Assembly (NCBI RefSeq): GCF_021730395.1
Contig: NC_069369.1
Coordinates: forward strand, 66,801,501-66,865,500
DNA: 64,000 nt
From: Mercenaria mercenaria
Lineage: Eukaryota > Mollusca > Bivalvia > Venerida > Veneridae
Direction: 5' to 3'
Part shown: piece by piece, positions 11,821-21,990 of the stretch
How positions within the stretch are numbered: position 1 is the stretch's first letter
How the letters are laid out: each line of letters opens with the position of its first letter
Position numbers and translations under genes: made by a program
Notes under the pieces: model-generated
Told to the model about the DNA's origin: nothing
What the model saw: only the letters and a program-made list of their open reading frames with translations
Databases searched by the model: none

Positions 11821-12541
11821 TTTAAATAGTTAGTCTAACAAAATATGACATATTATTTTCCGTATATTATTTTACAACTAGCTGACTTTTTTTTGTGAAT
11901 TTGAGAGAATTCTTGAAAAAAAAAACACTTTAAAAACAAAACCCAACAGTTGTCAGACGGGAGTAATTTCAATATCATTGAGATGTCATAATCTATCATG
12001 ACTAAAGGGAATTAGCTCATGATCAGTACTATATAAGCTTTCCCGCTTCTACTATCAAATAATGGCCTGAAAAGGAGTACAAATTCAGCTATTTTTGTCA
12101 CTTTGGGAAAAGGTCCGGTACCGACTGAATTGATCGCGGCATATCAAGAAGGAAAAAATCGCTGAAGGTAATGTTTCACTATGAAATAAAACTTTGTTTT
12201 TCATCCTGCTACCTACCAGTTAAAATGCTACAGTCTAAACTGTTCTGGCCAGCAGGACTTAATCCTACAGGTTCTAAACGGCAAGTTAAATTTTTGATAG
12301 AGGTTCTATGTTCAAAGGTTTTGACTGGTTTGATATATAACTACACTCGTATAAGTAACTTAAGGGCAGTACCTCTTTAGGTCAAAGTGATAAATGTGGA
12401 TGTTTAAATGAGGTTCAAACTATCATGAAATTGAACACTGAACAAAGGTCTTCCTGCATATTATAATTTTTTAATCATTTTCAACAATTTCTTTCCTGAA
12501 GGGAGTAAACAGTTGTTATTTAATGCTTTTCAATGGAGTAC
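11821..12541. other. Gene-free stretch
   Basis: AT-rich; no repeat or gene recognised. Confidence 0.45.
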
Positions 12542-12608
12542 ACCAATGAAATAAAATCAATATTTTCACTGTTACAAAGTACTGAAAATATTTTAATTTT
12601 TCAATGGT
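12542..12608. repeat. Short AT-rich hairpin
   Basis: ACCAATGAAATAAAATCAAT is mirrored by ATTTTAATTTTTCAATGGT, with TTTTCAC/GAAAA continuing the stem. A 67 bp foldback with no flanking duplication seen. Confidence 0.55.
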
Positions 12609-12889
12609 ACACTAAAGAATACGAATTATAAAATAATTACAAAAATACTTTTGTATACATATACAAACATGAACAAACATGAACAAAAAGATATGTAAAC
12701 TCCCTCATAATTAACATAAGTAACAGAAACATGGAAACTTCATAACATCGTTTGACAAAGTAATCGTGATGTCACAACATGGTGATGTCGTGACACAATG
12801 CACATAACATTGCACGGGTAAATAGATATATATTTTAATTAAGACCATAACATTATATACAATAAAAAGAAAAAAATGTTTGTTTCAGT

Positions 12890-13012
12890 ATAAGATGTGT
12901 AAATATTTCACTTGTGGACACCATAATTTACATGCTCTCTTGTGGCTGCCAACTCGTAGAAATATTACATAAATTATGGTGTTCCAATCTGTGAAATATA
13001 TTTCAATCTTAA
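12890..13012. repeat. Foldback repeat with about 40 bp arms
   Basis: 12890-12930 and 12970-13012 pair with several mismatches; the shared parts are TAAGAT...AAATATTTCAC and ACACCATAATTTA. A related phrase (GTGAAACATATTTCAATTTTA) occurs at 19826, so this is probably a dispersed family. Confidence 0.6.
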
Positions 13013-13737
13013 ACTAAAGCGATCAAGTATCCTTAAGATATTCAAGAGGAAATCAACACTCACTTCACTTTTTAACAATGTTTGGCATTTCTTTCAACTT
13101 CTTTAAAAATGGTTTCTTAATATCAGCTGTACATGTATTTAATAAAATATTGTTGTCATTCTGTGATCTGTAACTTTACTATTTGTATCAAATTATTCTT
13201 TTAGATCAAACAGCATGCAGTGTCTGTATATTTACAAAAAAATCAAAAAGAATAAAATCAGTAAGGATTAGAATTTCGTTTCAGATCCTGCATAAACTAG
13301 AATATCAGGTCACTCATGATTCCAATTAATTAATAATGTAATCGAAGTAACAGAATTTCTCGCATAATTGATAATGCAAGATCAGACTAGATGACATGCT
13401 GTTTACATTTTTATAATTTATTAAATAGACATGATAAGTATTCAATTTCTGTCAACAGATTGTAATCAGAAATTTGTAACATATGCAAATTCAGTTAATC
13501 ATGCTTGCTCCCAAATATTTTGGATGTATGCTGATCTTATCTTTTGGCACTGAAGAGTTCACAAGGAGGGTAATAAATCAGGGGTGATAACAACCCTTAT
13601 TGAACAGGACTATTGCAACTAGCCTGTGAGGGCGGATAAGTTATGAAAAAAGAAGACGTCTGAAGTTCATAGACTAAAGAAGAGTTGCAGAATTTCAGCA
13701 AGGTTTCGAGCTATAGGGCCAGCGCATAGGAGTTTTA
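13013..13737. other. Gene-free stretch
   Basis: AT-rich; nothing recognised. Confidence 0.45.
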
Positions 13738-14431
13738 CCTTTATGGTAGTTGAATGCTATAGACTATAGCAAATATAGGCTGAGCATCGGAAAGCTGAGA
13801 CAGAGACCCAGAGTTTGGTAATCTACTGAGAGTAGGAGAGTTCCAGCTTATAGACGGTTCAGCGTTATTGGCGAAGTACAGCCAAGGCATCGGGGATATA
13901 CCTATATGGTAGTTGAATGCTACATATGATAGCATATATGCGCTGAGCATTCCAGGAGTCAGGGCATTCATATAGAGTTATAAACTTCAATTAAGAGGAC
14001 AGAGGCCGAGCATCTATGTGGTAGGACTGGTATGTTGTTGATTCAAAGACATTGTCTGACGGATACTTCAACAAAAAGACCAGTCAAGTATAGAGTCTCC
14101 AGCCTGTAGGAGTTTGAGCTTTTTGTTATTAATTGAAGATTGTTGATTTGAAACATTTAGTGATTTGCCTGATCCCTGAAATTATTAAGCTCCTAATACA
14201 AATAATTTACGAATCATTGGTACACGAATCATTTAGACAAGGTAGCCAGAAGAATATTCTATACATGAGACATTTGGTCTCACCAGCTCTACGTTTTAAC
14301 AAAGGACATTCTACATCGTTTGACAGCTAGTCTATGACATAGTCACCTTAGCGATTGGACCCAAACCATTGTTCAAGATACTAAAGGCGTAGGCACTTCC
14401 CTGGGTCATATAACTCGTATCCTGACAGGCA
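13738..14431 (+). repeat. Paralogous segment, copy 1 (partner at 42000-42505)
   Basis: From about 13866 to 14431 the order of phrases matches 42008-42503: GTTATTGGCGAAGTACAG, GGTAGTTGAATGCTA, GCTGAGCAT, ATGTTGTTGATTCAAAGACA, ACTTCAACAAAAAGACCAG, AAGGTAGCC, GGTCTCACCAGC and a final GTATCCTGACAG. The GGTAGTTGAATGCTA...GCTGAGCAT sub-block is present twice here (13745, 13909). The segment is strongly diverged. A short frame reading MLLIQRH-x-LT-x-TST-x-RPVKY is shared by both copies, but it soon meets stops, so coding is unproven. Confidence 0.7.
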
Positions 14432-14450
14432 ATAACTCTGGTAAATTCTG

Positions 14451-14937
14451 GTTACTGCTTGATAATATACATGAGAACTGCTACGTTTTATGTTTTGGCC
14501 AAATAATGTATATACATCTAAATAAGCACTAAATCCTAACGAGATTGACTGTGCACTACCATCCTACATTGATCAACATTTGTGTAAAGTTTCATGAAGA
14601 ACCATCAATAGGTTTCTTAGATACTGTCAAAATCCCGACTTTTTACCAAATCAAGGAGAAGACTCTGCTTTTACTTGGTCAAGTAGGCCCACAACAAACA
14701 GAAGCTGTAACGGAAAAATATTGTAGACAAGTCAAAAAGTAAGCTCTTATTTTTATTTCAAATATCCATTCCACGTAATATCCATCTGTGCCTTCATCTG
14801 AAAGGATAACAATGATAGAAAAAAAATGATCGTACTTGTTACTTTTACGCATGTTACTGCTTGATGATATACATGAGAACTGCTACGTTTTATGTTTTGG
14901 CCAAATAATGTATATACATCTAAATAAGCACTAAATC
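14451..14937 (+). repeat. Pair of 85 bp direct repeats bracketing 317 bp
   Basis: 14451-14535 and 14853-14937 differ at about one position (GATAATATAC versus GATGATATAC). Both run from GTTACTGCTTGAT to GCACTAAATC. The close identity in otherwise old DNA points to a recent local duplication or an excision/insertion scar. No inverted ends are seen. Confidence 0.85.
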
Positions 14938-15079
14938 AAACATGAGTCTATATCATTATGGTGAAGAAAAATATGTTTATTGACTATTTTATAAGACGAT
15001 CACTTAAAAATTAAACATTTATACATTATTACAATGTTTAATTTGCCATGAAATAATTTGCGCAACGCTGTATATGTGT

Positions 15080-15420
15080 TTTATGCGGCGTTTCGTTTGG
15101 TCCATCACGTTTTCTACGTTTCTCCTCAAACCACCATGACCGGATTCACGATGATTAAAGCTGAAAGCAAGATGAAAAACGAAACCATTGTGGTGAAAAC
15201 AGAAAGTCGAAACCACGATCTGAAAGTCGAAATTACGAGTGTGAAAATAGGAAACTAAGATCGTGATAAAAGCACGAAACTACGTTTTTTTGAAAACGCG
15301 ATACCATTCGCGTTTTCACACTCGTGGTTTCAATTTCCATCGTCATGATTTCAAATTTGGGTTTTCATCTTCGTCTGGTTTCGACATTAACCGTTGCGGC
15401 TTCGATATCCAACTTTCCTG
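15080..15420. repeat. Degenerate GAAACCACGAT / ATCGTGGTTTC palindromic block
   Basis: The left half (to about 15260) is rich in GAAAGTCGAAACCACGAT-like words. The right half carries the inverse words (TTTTCACACTCGTGGTTTCA). 15195-15255 folds on 15298-15345 with a CG-containing loop. The periodicity is loose, near 10-20 bp. No gene. Confidence 0.55.
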
Positions 15421-15599
15421 TTTTTGTCCTTTATGCTGTGCAAAATATTTGGACATTCGTAAATGCCATTCTGGACACCTATCATGGCATTCTTTGAAAA
15501 GGCTTCATACTTTTATGACTTGTACGAATCAGAAGAAGTTATTGCTAGAATCAGGGGAAGTTATTACCAAAATGTATTTAAGGAGCTTTTGAAATTCTG

Positions 15600-16845
15600 A
15601 AAAATACCATTGAAATTTTGTTTCATGAAATATCAACTTGTTTTTAGTTGTATATGTTAAGCAGTTATTCATTGTTTAAATCTGAATAAGTGTAGAACAA
15701 CATTGTAAAATTATACTTCCAAATAGTCTTCGTTCAGCCTTTAGTAAATTCCGCTGTGGTGTGGCACGGGACGTTATGAAGGTTTAGATATTGAAAACAA
15801 AAAATTGAAAGTTAAAATGGAGTCTTAACTTTTGGTTTGAACATGAATGGCATTAGATTTTACTTTTTTTTAAAAAGCCTTTTTATAAATCCAAATTTGG
15901 TTTTGTCAAAACAAGATCATATAAAATGATATGTTTTCCAACCCATTATTGATTAGAGAAGGTAGAGCTTGTTTAAAAATTTTTAAAAAGAAGCTTTTAA
16001 AATATGTAATAATGTACAACCACCTTACTCTCTTTGACAAAAATAAAATATCTTTAAACTATAACATAATGACCTTTTTCTTTCCTCCTTTGATAAAAGA
16101 AACTTTTTTATTTTAATTCAGTATGCAATTTCAATCATTCCTTTATACGACAAGGGGGTATTTGGTTTCTTTTACAGTTTTTCTTTTTTTTGACAGTGCG
16201 CTTTTTTCCCGGTTTTTATTTTTAAACTTTTAAGGCCGAATTTTAAAACCTGGATTTCAGAACAAACTAGTTTTTTTGGAAATTAAAAATACCATTATAC
16301 TGTAATTTTGATGCAAAATAGTTTATTAAAATCACTTGTAAACATTTATGAAAAGCAAGTACTTAGTTTATTTAAATTCAAGAAAACTTTTTTAAAACGT
16401 GATAACATTTTTAAATTTCCTTTTAAAATTTTTCTTGAGAGACTATGATAAAAATTTACATATATTAAAAAGATTTTCTCCATTGTTCCCAAAAAACCAG
16501 TTTGAAGTCTTGATACCACAAAAGGGGTGGGTTTTCGTTTTAATAACGAAAGGGCCTTTGACAGAAGGTTTGACGTAGGCCCGAGCCTATGGAATGAAAT
16601 CCTTTTTGTTTAAAATTTCAACTAAAAATTTTTTTGCGTTTTTTTCAAACACAACCTAGGTATGTGGGTTTTTTTTGGGAGCTTGCAGCTACATTTTTGT
16701 TAAAAATTTCCCTTTAAGTTTAAGTTTATTTTTGATTTCTTTAAGGAAAAATTTGGGTTCATTTATTGTATTTTGTGACTAACAAGATGTATCGTAATGA
16801 CATTTTTATGCTTTAAAATTTATTGTATATAATGCTACTGAATAT
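15600..16845. other. Homopolymer-rich stretch without a gene
   Basis: About 15850-16780 is dominated by T and A runs of 4-9 bases and GGG/CCC pairs. The texture matches 22.6-24.7 kb and 31.2-32.2 kb. It may be poorly polished sequence rather than real base composition. Confidence 0.5.
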
Positions 16846-17013
16846 TGAGCCGCACCATGAGAAAAGCAACATAGTGCATTTGAGACCAGCGTGGATCTAG
16901 ACCAGCCTACGCATCCGGTTAGGATCCATGCTGTTCGCTTTCAAAGCCTATTGCAATTAGAGAAACATGCCGGTCGCAAATGCACTATGTTGGTTTTCTT
17001 AAGGTGCGGCTCA
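16846..17013. mobile_element. Hairpin element, family M1, copy 1 (internally deleted)
   Basis: Ends TGAGCCGCACCATGAGAAAA and its reverse complement AAGGTGCGGCTCA. The interior has CATTTGAGACCAGCGTGGAT, GGATCCATGCTGTTCGC and TTTCAAAGCCTATTGCAAT. Compared with the copies at 56755 and 57829, most of the second inner arm (repeat of the GGATCCATGCTG part) is missing, giving 168 instead of about 236 bp. No coding capacity. Confidence 0.85.
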
Positions 17014-18400
17014 TATACTTGTATAAAAATAGCCGTTTTAATAAGAAAAAAAAGAGTTTTAGTTTGAGATATTTTTAAAGTGCTGAAGTACATATCGTAT
17101 TAATAGACTTTTAAATTTGATGATGTTTTAATACTACTTTGTTAACTTTGTTAACATTAATACATTAATGACACATTTATAAGCTACAAAACGTAAGAAA
17201 GAAACGAATAACATTTACTTTAATAGACGAGAAAACATAAACATAAAACAAAAGCTTGCCTCGGAGTAAATAAAAAAAAATGCCACAAGAATTATAGAGT
17301 TTGATTTTTTGTTGTTGTAATTGTATTTGATGTTATATTGTTTTATTTACTAACTGAAACAATGAGAAAGTAAAACTGTTAAACTTGTATAGATTAGTGC
17401 TTAAAAGAAAAACATTCTTCTGATTGTATTTCTTCTACTGATTGAAGAATAAGACATGCAAGAAAAATAACCTATTACTAGTTGGAATATGCGGATGGGA
17501 AAATCGGGCTCTCGGGTAACTGTTTTGAAGTAACTCAGCACAGCCTCGCTCTTGCCTAAACCGGTATACTCTGTGCCTGCACCTTCAAACTCTTATATAT
17601 GAATGAACAGGCAGATAGAAAGTGAAAAAAGACCCTACCTATTGTATTGCGCTGTCGTTTGAAAATAATTGAAGTAAATAATCTACATATCTCATACTTA
17701 ACAATCTATTGTATACGCATACAGTTCGGATTCATAACGACTTATAACTGAACATCGCCCTTTGAATTTCGACGTAACTGTAAACGAATGTTTGATTTTC
17801 CGCAACTGTTTTTAAAGATCTGTCATCGAACAACTGTACTATTTTTGTTCTCCAAAATGATAATTATACATGATTTCCAGCGAAACTTTGTCTGTTTAGT
17901 TACACAGAATATTTATAGTTGCTACCGGTAACCCGAATTGGCGATTCATTCAAAAGATACAGGAAGCGCTCCAATTTTAGACGTTTTAGCGTGCCAGTGG
18001 TAAATTACACACGGAACTCTTATTCCGAATTAGTAGTTTTCAGTTAGAGTAGTGGCGGCATGGACTCACAACCCAGTATGGGGCCATTTTGAACGCTTTG
18101 TAATGAAAAATATCTTGGTCGTAAGTCTGTTTAAACAAAATATGAAGAGAGTAATTCAATATGCTTTTAATGAAGTATGGAATAATGAGTCATATATGGA
18201 TGTTGCAGTTATGTTTGTTGCCGACTGTACTTAGAAAAAAAAATCTAGACTACTTTTATTGTGGTTTTTCAGGTTTTACTTTTATGTCATGATTGAGTTA
18301 ATGTCAACATACGCATAATTACTCAAAACAGCTTTTCTCGTGGTAACTTTTTTCCAAGAATATATTACTTTTTCTTATATGTATCATAACATTTAAATAA
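17014..18400. other. Gene-free stretch downstream of the Gly/Tyr gene
   Basis: No supported gene. At 18102 the plus strand reads ATG-K-N-I-L-V and then GTAAGT, a perfect splice-donor core at about 18120. It could be a tiny first exon of a secreted protein, but no partner exon is visible. Confidence 0.4.
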
Positions 18401-18411
18401 TTTATTTTATT
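18401..18411 (-). terminator. Candidate poly(A) signals of the Gly/Tyr gene
   Basis: Two overlapping AATAAA hexamers on the minus strand (TTTATTTTATT on the plus strand), about 250 bp after the stop codon at 18658. They are the nearest clear signals, which would give a 3' UTR of roughly 270 nt. Confidence 0.4.
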
Positions 18412-18657
18412 TCACTTGAGATGATATACTAACTGGTTAATACGGTTTTCACAATTTGAAATGCTCTAAAGTTCTGAATATGAGATCTAAAGATTTAATT
18501 GTTTATATGAAATGAAGGAGGAACTGGAATAGTATAATCTAACCCACATATATCTTTAAACAGGATATTCGATGTACACTGTATTTATCTACTGAAGGAA
18601 ATAAAAGAAATGACAAGGACTAGTTACCATCAATTGTTTCCAGTTGAATTGCCAGTC

Positions 18658-19428
18658 TCAGTATGCGTATCTACCTCCGTACCCATGGTATGGTCTACGT
18701 GAATAGCCGTAAGACATGCGCCTACCTGGATACCCGTGATACATATGGCCTCCGCCTCCACCGACTCCGCCAGACATATAGCCGGTATACATATGGCCTC
18801 CGCCTCCACTGCCATAGCCCGGATAGCCGGAATACATATGGCCTCCGCCTCCACTGCCATAGCCCGAATAGCCGGTATACATATGGCCTCCGCCTCCACT
18901 GCCATAGCCCGAATAGCCGGTATACATATGGCCTCCGCCTCCACTGCCATAGCCCGGATAGCCGGTATACATATGATCTCCGCCTTCACTGCCATAGCCC
19001 GGATAGCCGGTATACGTACGGCCTCCACCTCCACTACCATAACCCGAATAGCCGGTATACATATGGCCGCCGCCTCCACTGCCATAGCCCGGATAGCCGG
19101 TATACATACGGCCTCCACCTCCACTGCCATAGCCCGGATATCCGGTATACATATAGCTACCGCCTCCACTGCCATAGCCCGGATAGCCGGTATACATACG
19201 GCCACCGCCTCCACTGCCATAGCCCGGATAGCCGGTAGACATATAGCTACCGCCTCCACTGCCATAGCCCGGATAGCCGGTATACATAGAGCTACCGCCT
19301 CCGCCAGACATATAGCCCGGATATCTACCTCGTCCCCCATGCATATGCGGCAGCGCTTCAACAGAGAAGAATGCTACCATGACTATAATGCCGATAAGAA
19401 GCAGTGGTAATTGTTGAGCGTTCTTCAT
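18658..19428 (-). CDS. Secreted Gly/Tyr-rich repeat protein, shell-matrix-like
   Basis: A 256-residue protein, probably an extracellular structural or biomineral matrix component (inference from composition). Residues 1-25 are a signal peptide: MKNAQQ, then the hydrophobic LPLLLIGIIVMVAFFSV, with likely cleavage after VEA. Then LPHMHGGRGR, one 16-residue imperfect unit, eleven exact 15-residue units (52-216; consensus YPGYGSGGGGHMYTG with S for P, and R, S or D at the variable site), another imperfect unit, and a basic tail (217-256) with RRMSYGYSRRPYHGYGGRYAY. There are no Cys. Style resembles shematrins of pearl oysters (Gly/Tyr repeats with a basic, Tyr-ending C terminus), but homology is not claimed. 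The ATG at 19428 is chosen because a signal peptide starts there and the acceptor TTATTTGACAG ends at 19432, three bases upstream. This implies a 5' UTR intron, possibly with its donor (GAG|GTACAT) at 19537. Stop TGA at 18660-18658. Confidence 0.88.
   Translation of the reverse strand: MKNAQQLPLLLIGIIVMVAFFSVEALPHMHGGRGRYPGYMSGGGGSSMYTGYPGYGSGGGSYMSTGYPGYGSGGGGRMYTGYPGYGSGGGSYMYTGYPGYGSGGGGRMYTGYPGYGSGGGGHMYTGYSGYGSGGGGRTYTGYPGYGSEGGDHMYTGYPGYGSGGGGHMYTGYSGYGSGGGGHMYTGYSGYGSGGGGHMYSGYPGYGSGGGGHMYTGYMSGGVGGGGGHMYHGYPGRRMSYGYSRRPYHGYGGRYAY
18781..19275 (-). repeat. 45 bp coding tandem repeat, eleven units
   Basis: Eleven consecutive 45 bp units inside the Gly/Tyr gene. Most synonymous positions are identical between units, which points to recent unequal exchange or slippage rather than selection on protein alone. 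Copy number is therefore likely to vary between alleles. Because 45 is divisible by three and the unit has no stop in several frames, long spurious open frames appear on both strands. Confidence 0.95.
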
Positions 19429-19440
19429 GATCTGTCAAAT

Positions 19441-20404
19441 AATGAATAAAAATAAATGATATGAAATATATATTCATAAGGTATTGATTAGAAAGAACTG
19501 CTCTTTTCTTATAGGGACTAAATATTGAAATATGTACCTCCAGTAGAGGCTGTTCAGTATTTGTACAAAACTATGAAATTAAACTGCAATTTGAAGACCG
19601 CAGAGCAGGTGTTGTGTTAAAGGAAATGGTCAAATTTGACTGAAACCCGCTTAAACGCACAAAACATAGCATTCGATCCTTATATTTACATTTTTACAGT
19701 AGCTTTTTACAATAGTAAGTCGTTAGTTTTCTATTAATATCAGATAATCAAAATAAATGTTAGGATATCTAAGTAGAAAACCGAAAATCACCCCCGAGTG
19801 AACATGTAAATTATGATGTTCACGAGTGAAACATATTTCAATTTTACATGTAAAACAAAATTTCTTTTTTTCATTTTATATTTTGACTAATTTAAAATTT
19901 ACCCTTTTTTTAGTTTCTCAACACTGTGAAAATACAAGATATATTTTACTCTTATATCTCGATAATTCACTGAAAACAGCTGAATAATTTGCCACGACAG
20001 ACGTCAATTATGTCATAATAAGGATTTTCCAAAAGTTTCTGGCATCATTTACAGCATTCAAATGTTATGTAGCTCTAATGTGGACCGTGTCCAGACACGA
20101 TTAGCAGATACTGAGTATTGCTTAACTGGTATTTCTTAACATAGTTTTTGGGGGCAATGCCCCCAGATTTAACAAACCGTCTTTCAATTTTCTTGTCGAG
20201 CTTATGACAACCTGACAACACACAGAAAACAAGTTCCAAAGTATTTACCAAACATAACTTTCATATTGCAATTTGCAATTATATTTTTGATCCAGATATG
20301 ATTAAAAAGAGCTACACATTTTATATTAACAACAGTATGTGAAGAAAACTAAACTGCATTATAAATATAAATTATAATTGATCTTCTTAAGCGTAAGAAT
20401 AACA
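19441..20404. other. Upstream region of the Gly/Tyr gene
   Basis: Contains the possible 5' UTR donor at 19537 and a TATA-like ATATAAGG (minus strand) near 19680-19687. Together these would give a 5' exon of about 120 bp (inference). A GTTCACGAGTGAAACATATTTC repeat word lies at about 19817. No other gene. Confidence 0.3.
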
Positions 20405-20880
20405 TAGACGCTTGATTTGATCACGTGATCGATTCTGAAACCGACACTTGTTATGATCATGTGACCTATTCTGAAATCCAATCTAGCATAAAACTGCTGT
20501 TCTTATCACGTTTTGGGCGTGTTTTAACAGGAGAGAAAACGTGTGTTAACAGAGAGATTCTCGCGCTCACGTGCTGTTATAACATTATTTTATATATGTG
20601 CGTTCCGTGGCAGAGCGTAAACGTATTACGGCCCCAAAACGGATAATTCAAATGGAAATGACGTCAACGTGAAAAAAAAAAAACTCTGATACTCCCGCGC
20701 ATTTCATGGAAATTCAGTGACGTTGTGGGATAATGTATTCATTTTTTTTTTCGCGTTTTATGCTAGAATAGCGTGAGCGCATGTTATTTTCGTTTTATAA
20801 CACCTTCAGAATCCCTCGGGATACGTTTGTTATAACATCTGCTGAAAACACGAAAAAACATGCGTTATCCCTACAATAAA
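20405..20880. repeat. Palindrome-rich block with CACGTG and GACGTCA words
   Basis: Two direct words TGATCAYGTGAYCKATTCTGAAA at about 20419 and 20454 are followed by GGGCGTGTTTTAACAGG, TGACGTCAACGTG, CTAGAATAGCGTGAGCG and GTTATAACA words in both orientations. Similar words (TGACGTCA, CTAGCGTAAGCGTGTTTTAAC) mark the right end of the nested insertion at 36.8 kb, so this is probably a degraded member of the same non-autonomous family. Confidence 0.4.
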
Positions 20881-21310
20881 ATAAAAAACAGTGTTTTACT
20901 TGAAATAGAATAAGTAGAAAAAATTCATTAATTATTCGTCAGTTTGAATATATGACTTATTGGGTTCGTGGGGTGGGGTGGGAGGGGATTAATTTGACAG
21001 TTTGATTTTTTTGTAATTATTATCTTATCTAATAAGATAATCGTCAGTAGATTTTTTCTCTAATTGTTCGAATTCGTAAAATCAACTATGAACAGATTAC
21101 TTCTGTTTTACACCAACTATTAAGAACATTTTAAAGCTTAAAGGCATATTTATGCACTTGGTCGGACCGTCCTTATTCGTTATTGTATATTATATATAAT
21201 TATATATTTTGATCTCGAAATCAGCTGTAAATCGTTAATCAAAATGTCTTGTCCACAGAAGTTTCATAAAAATGAATTGAATTTCAAATAGTTACTAAAA
21301 TTTAATACAC

Positions 21311-21990
21311 AATTGCACAGTGCATATCCATATTGGCGGACTCTTTGCGAAAAATGCTTTATCGGCGGTTTCTTGCGTCGGCACCGGCGATTCTTTGCTA
21401 TAAACAGGTTGGCAGTTATAAAAAGTCAGATAAACACACCAAATTAATTAAGCTATAATGTTTCGAAATAGTCATTAGCTTAGAAGCCTAGAGCCTCTCT
21501 GTGCATAAAAAAAACGGGTATGCAGAGAGACCGCCGGTGCCAAGACAAAACCGAAAGTAAATGGTTTTGAAAAAGTCCATTTACATTTCGGCCTATTTAT
21601 CTTTATTATTTGGAAGAATATTGATAAATGAATACAAGTATTGCGCTTGATATGTATGATATCAAAGCAAAAACTGGTTACAGACTGTGGAAAAAGTCGG
21701 GCTAGTGTTCCATGTCAGTACACCATCAACAAATTTCATCGAGTTGCGAGCAAAATCGCTGATAATTAAAAAGTAAACACTATAAAACATAGAAAAGACA
21801 ATCTTATGTTCCGTGCTCTACTTATTTTGGAGCAGCATACCTATGATCATGGATAGCAGCTCGATTTTTCGCCTCGCATACCAACCTTGGCACTGTTTAT
21901 AGCAAAAAAATAGCCGGTGCCGATGCAAAGAAACCGCCGATATAGCAGATTTTGCAAAGAGTGCGTTGATATGGATATGTACTGTGAATT
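21311..21990. mobile_element. Non-autonomous element with about 105 bp inverted ends
   Basis: 21311-21418 and 21884-21990 are inverted copies. Each reads, outside in, ATT(G)CACAGTRCATATCCATAT, CTCTTTGC, TATCGGCGGTTTCTT, TCGGCACCGGC and TTTGCTATAAACAG. The 465 bp interior has no long open frame. The right end is shared with the start of the tandem duplication that follows. Confidence 0.75.

Noticed and set aside
14451-14937. Solo-type terminal repeats of a small retroelement
   Set aside because: No inverted end dinucleotides, no flanking duplication and no recognisable interior; treated as a local duplication.
18630-19361. 243-codon minus-strand frame rich in Ala/Ile
   Set aside because: Shifted reading of the same repeat; the frame at 18658-19428 has the signal peptide and acceptor-linked start.
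18663-19410. Long plus-strand frames (191 and 224 codons) over the Gly/Tyr gene
   Set aside because: They exist because a stop-free 45 bp unit repeats in frame; no signal peptide, splice sites or composition supports them.
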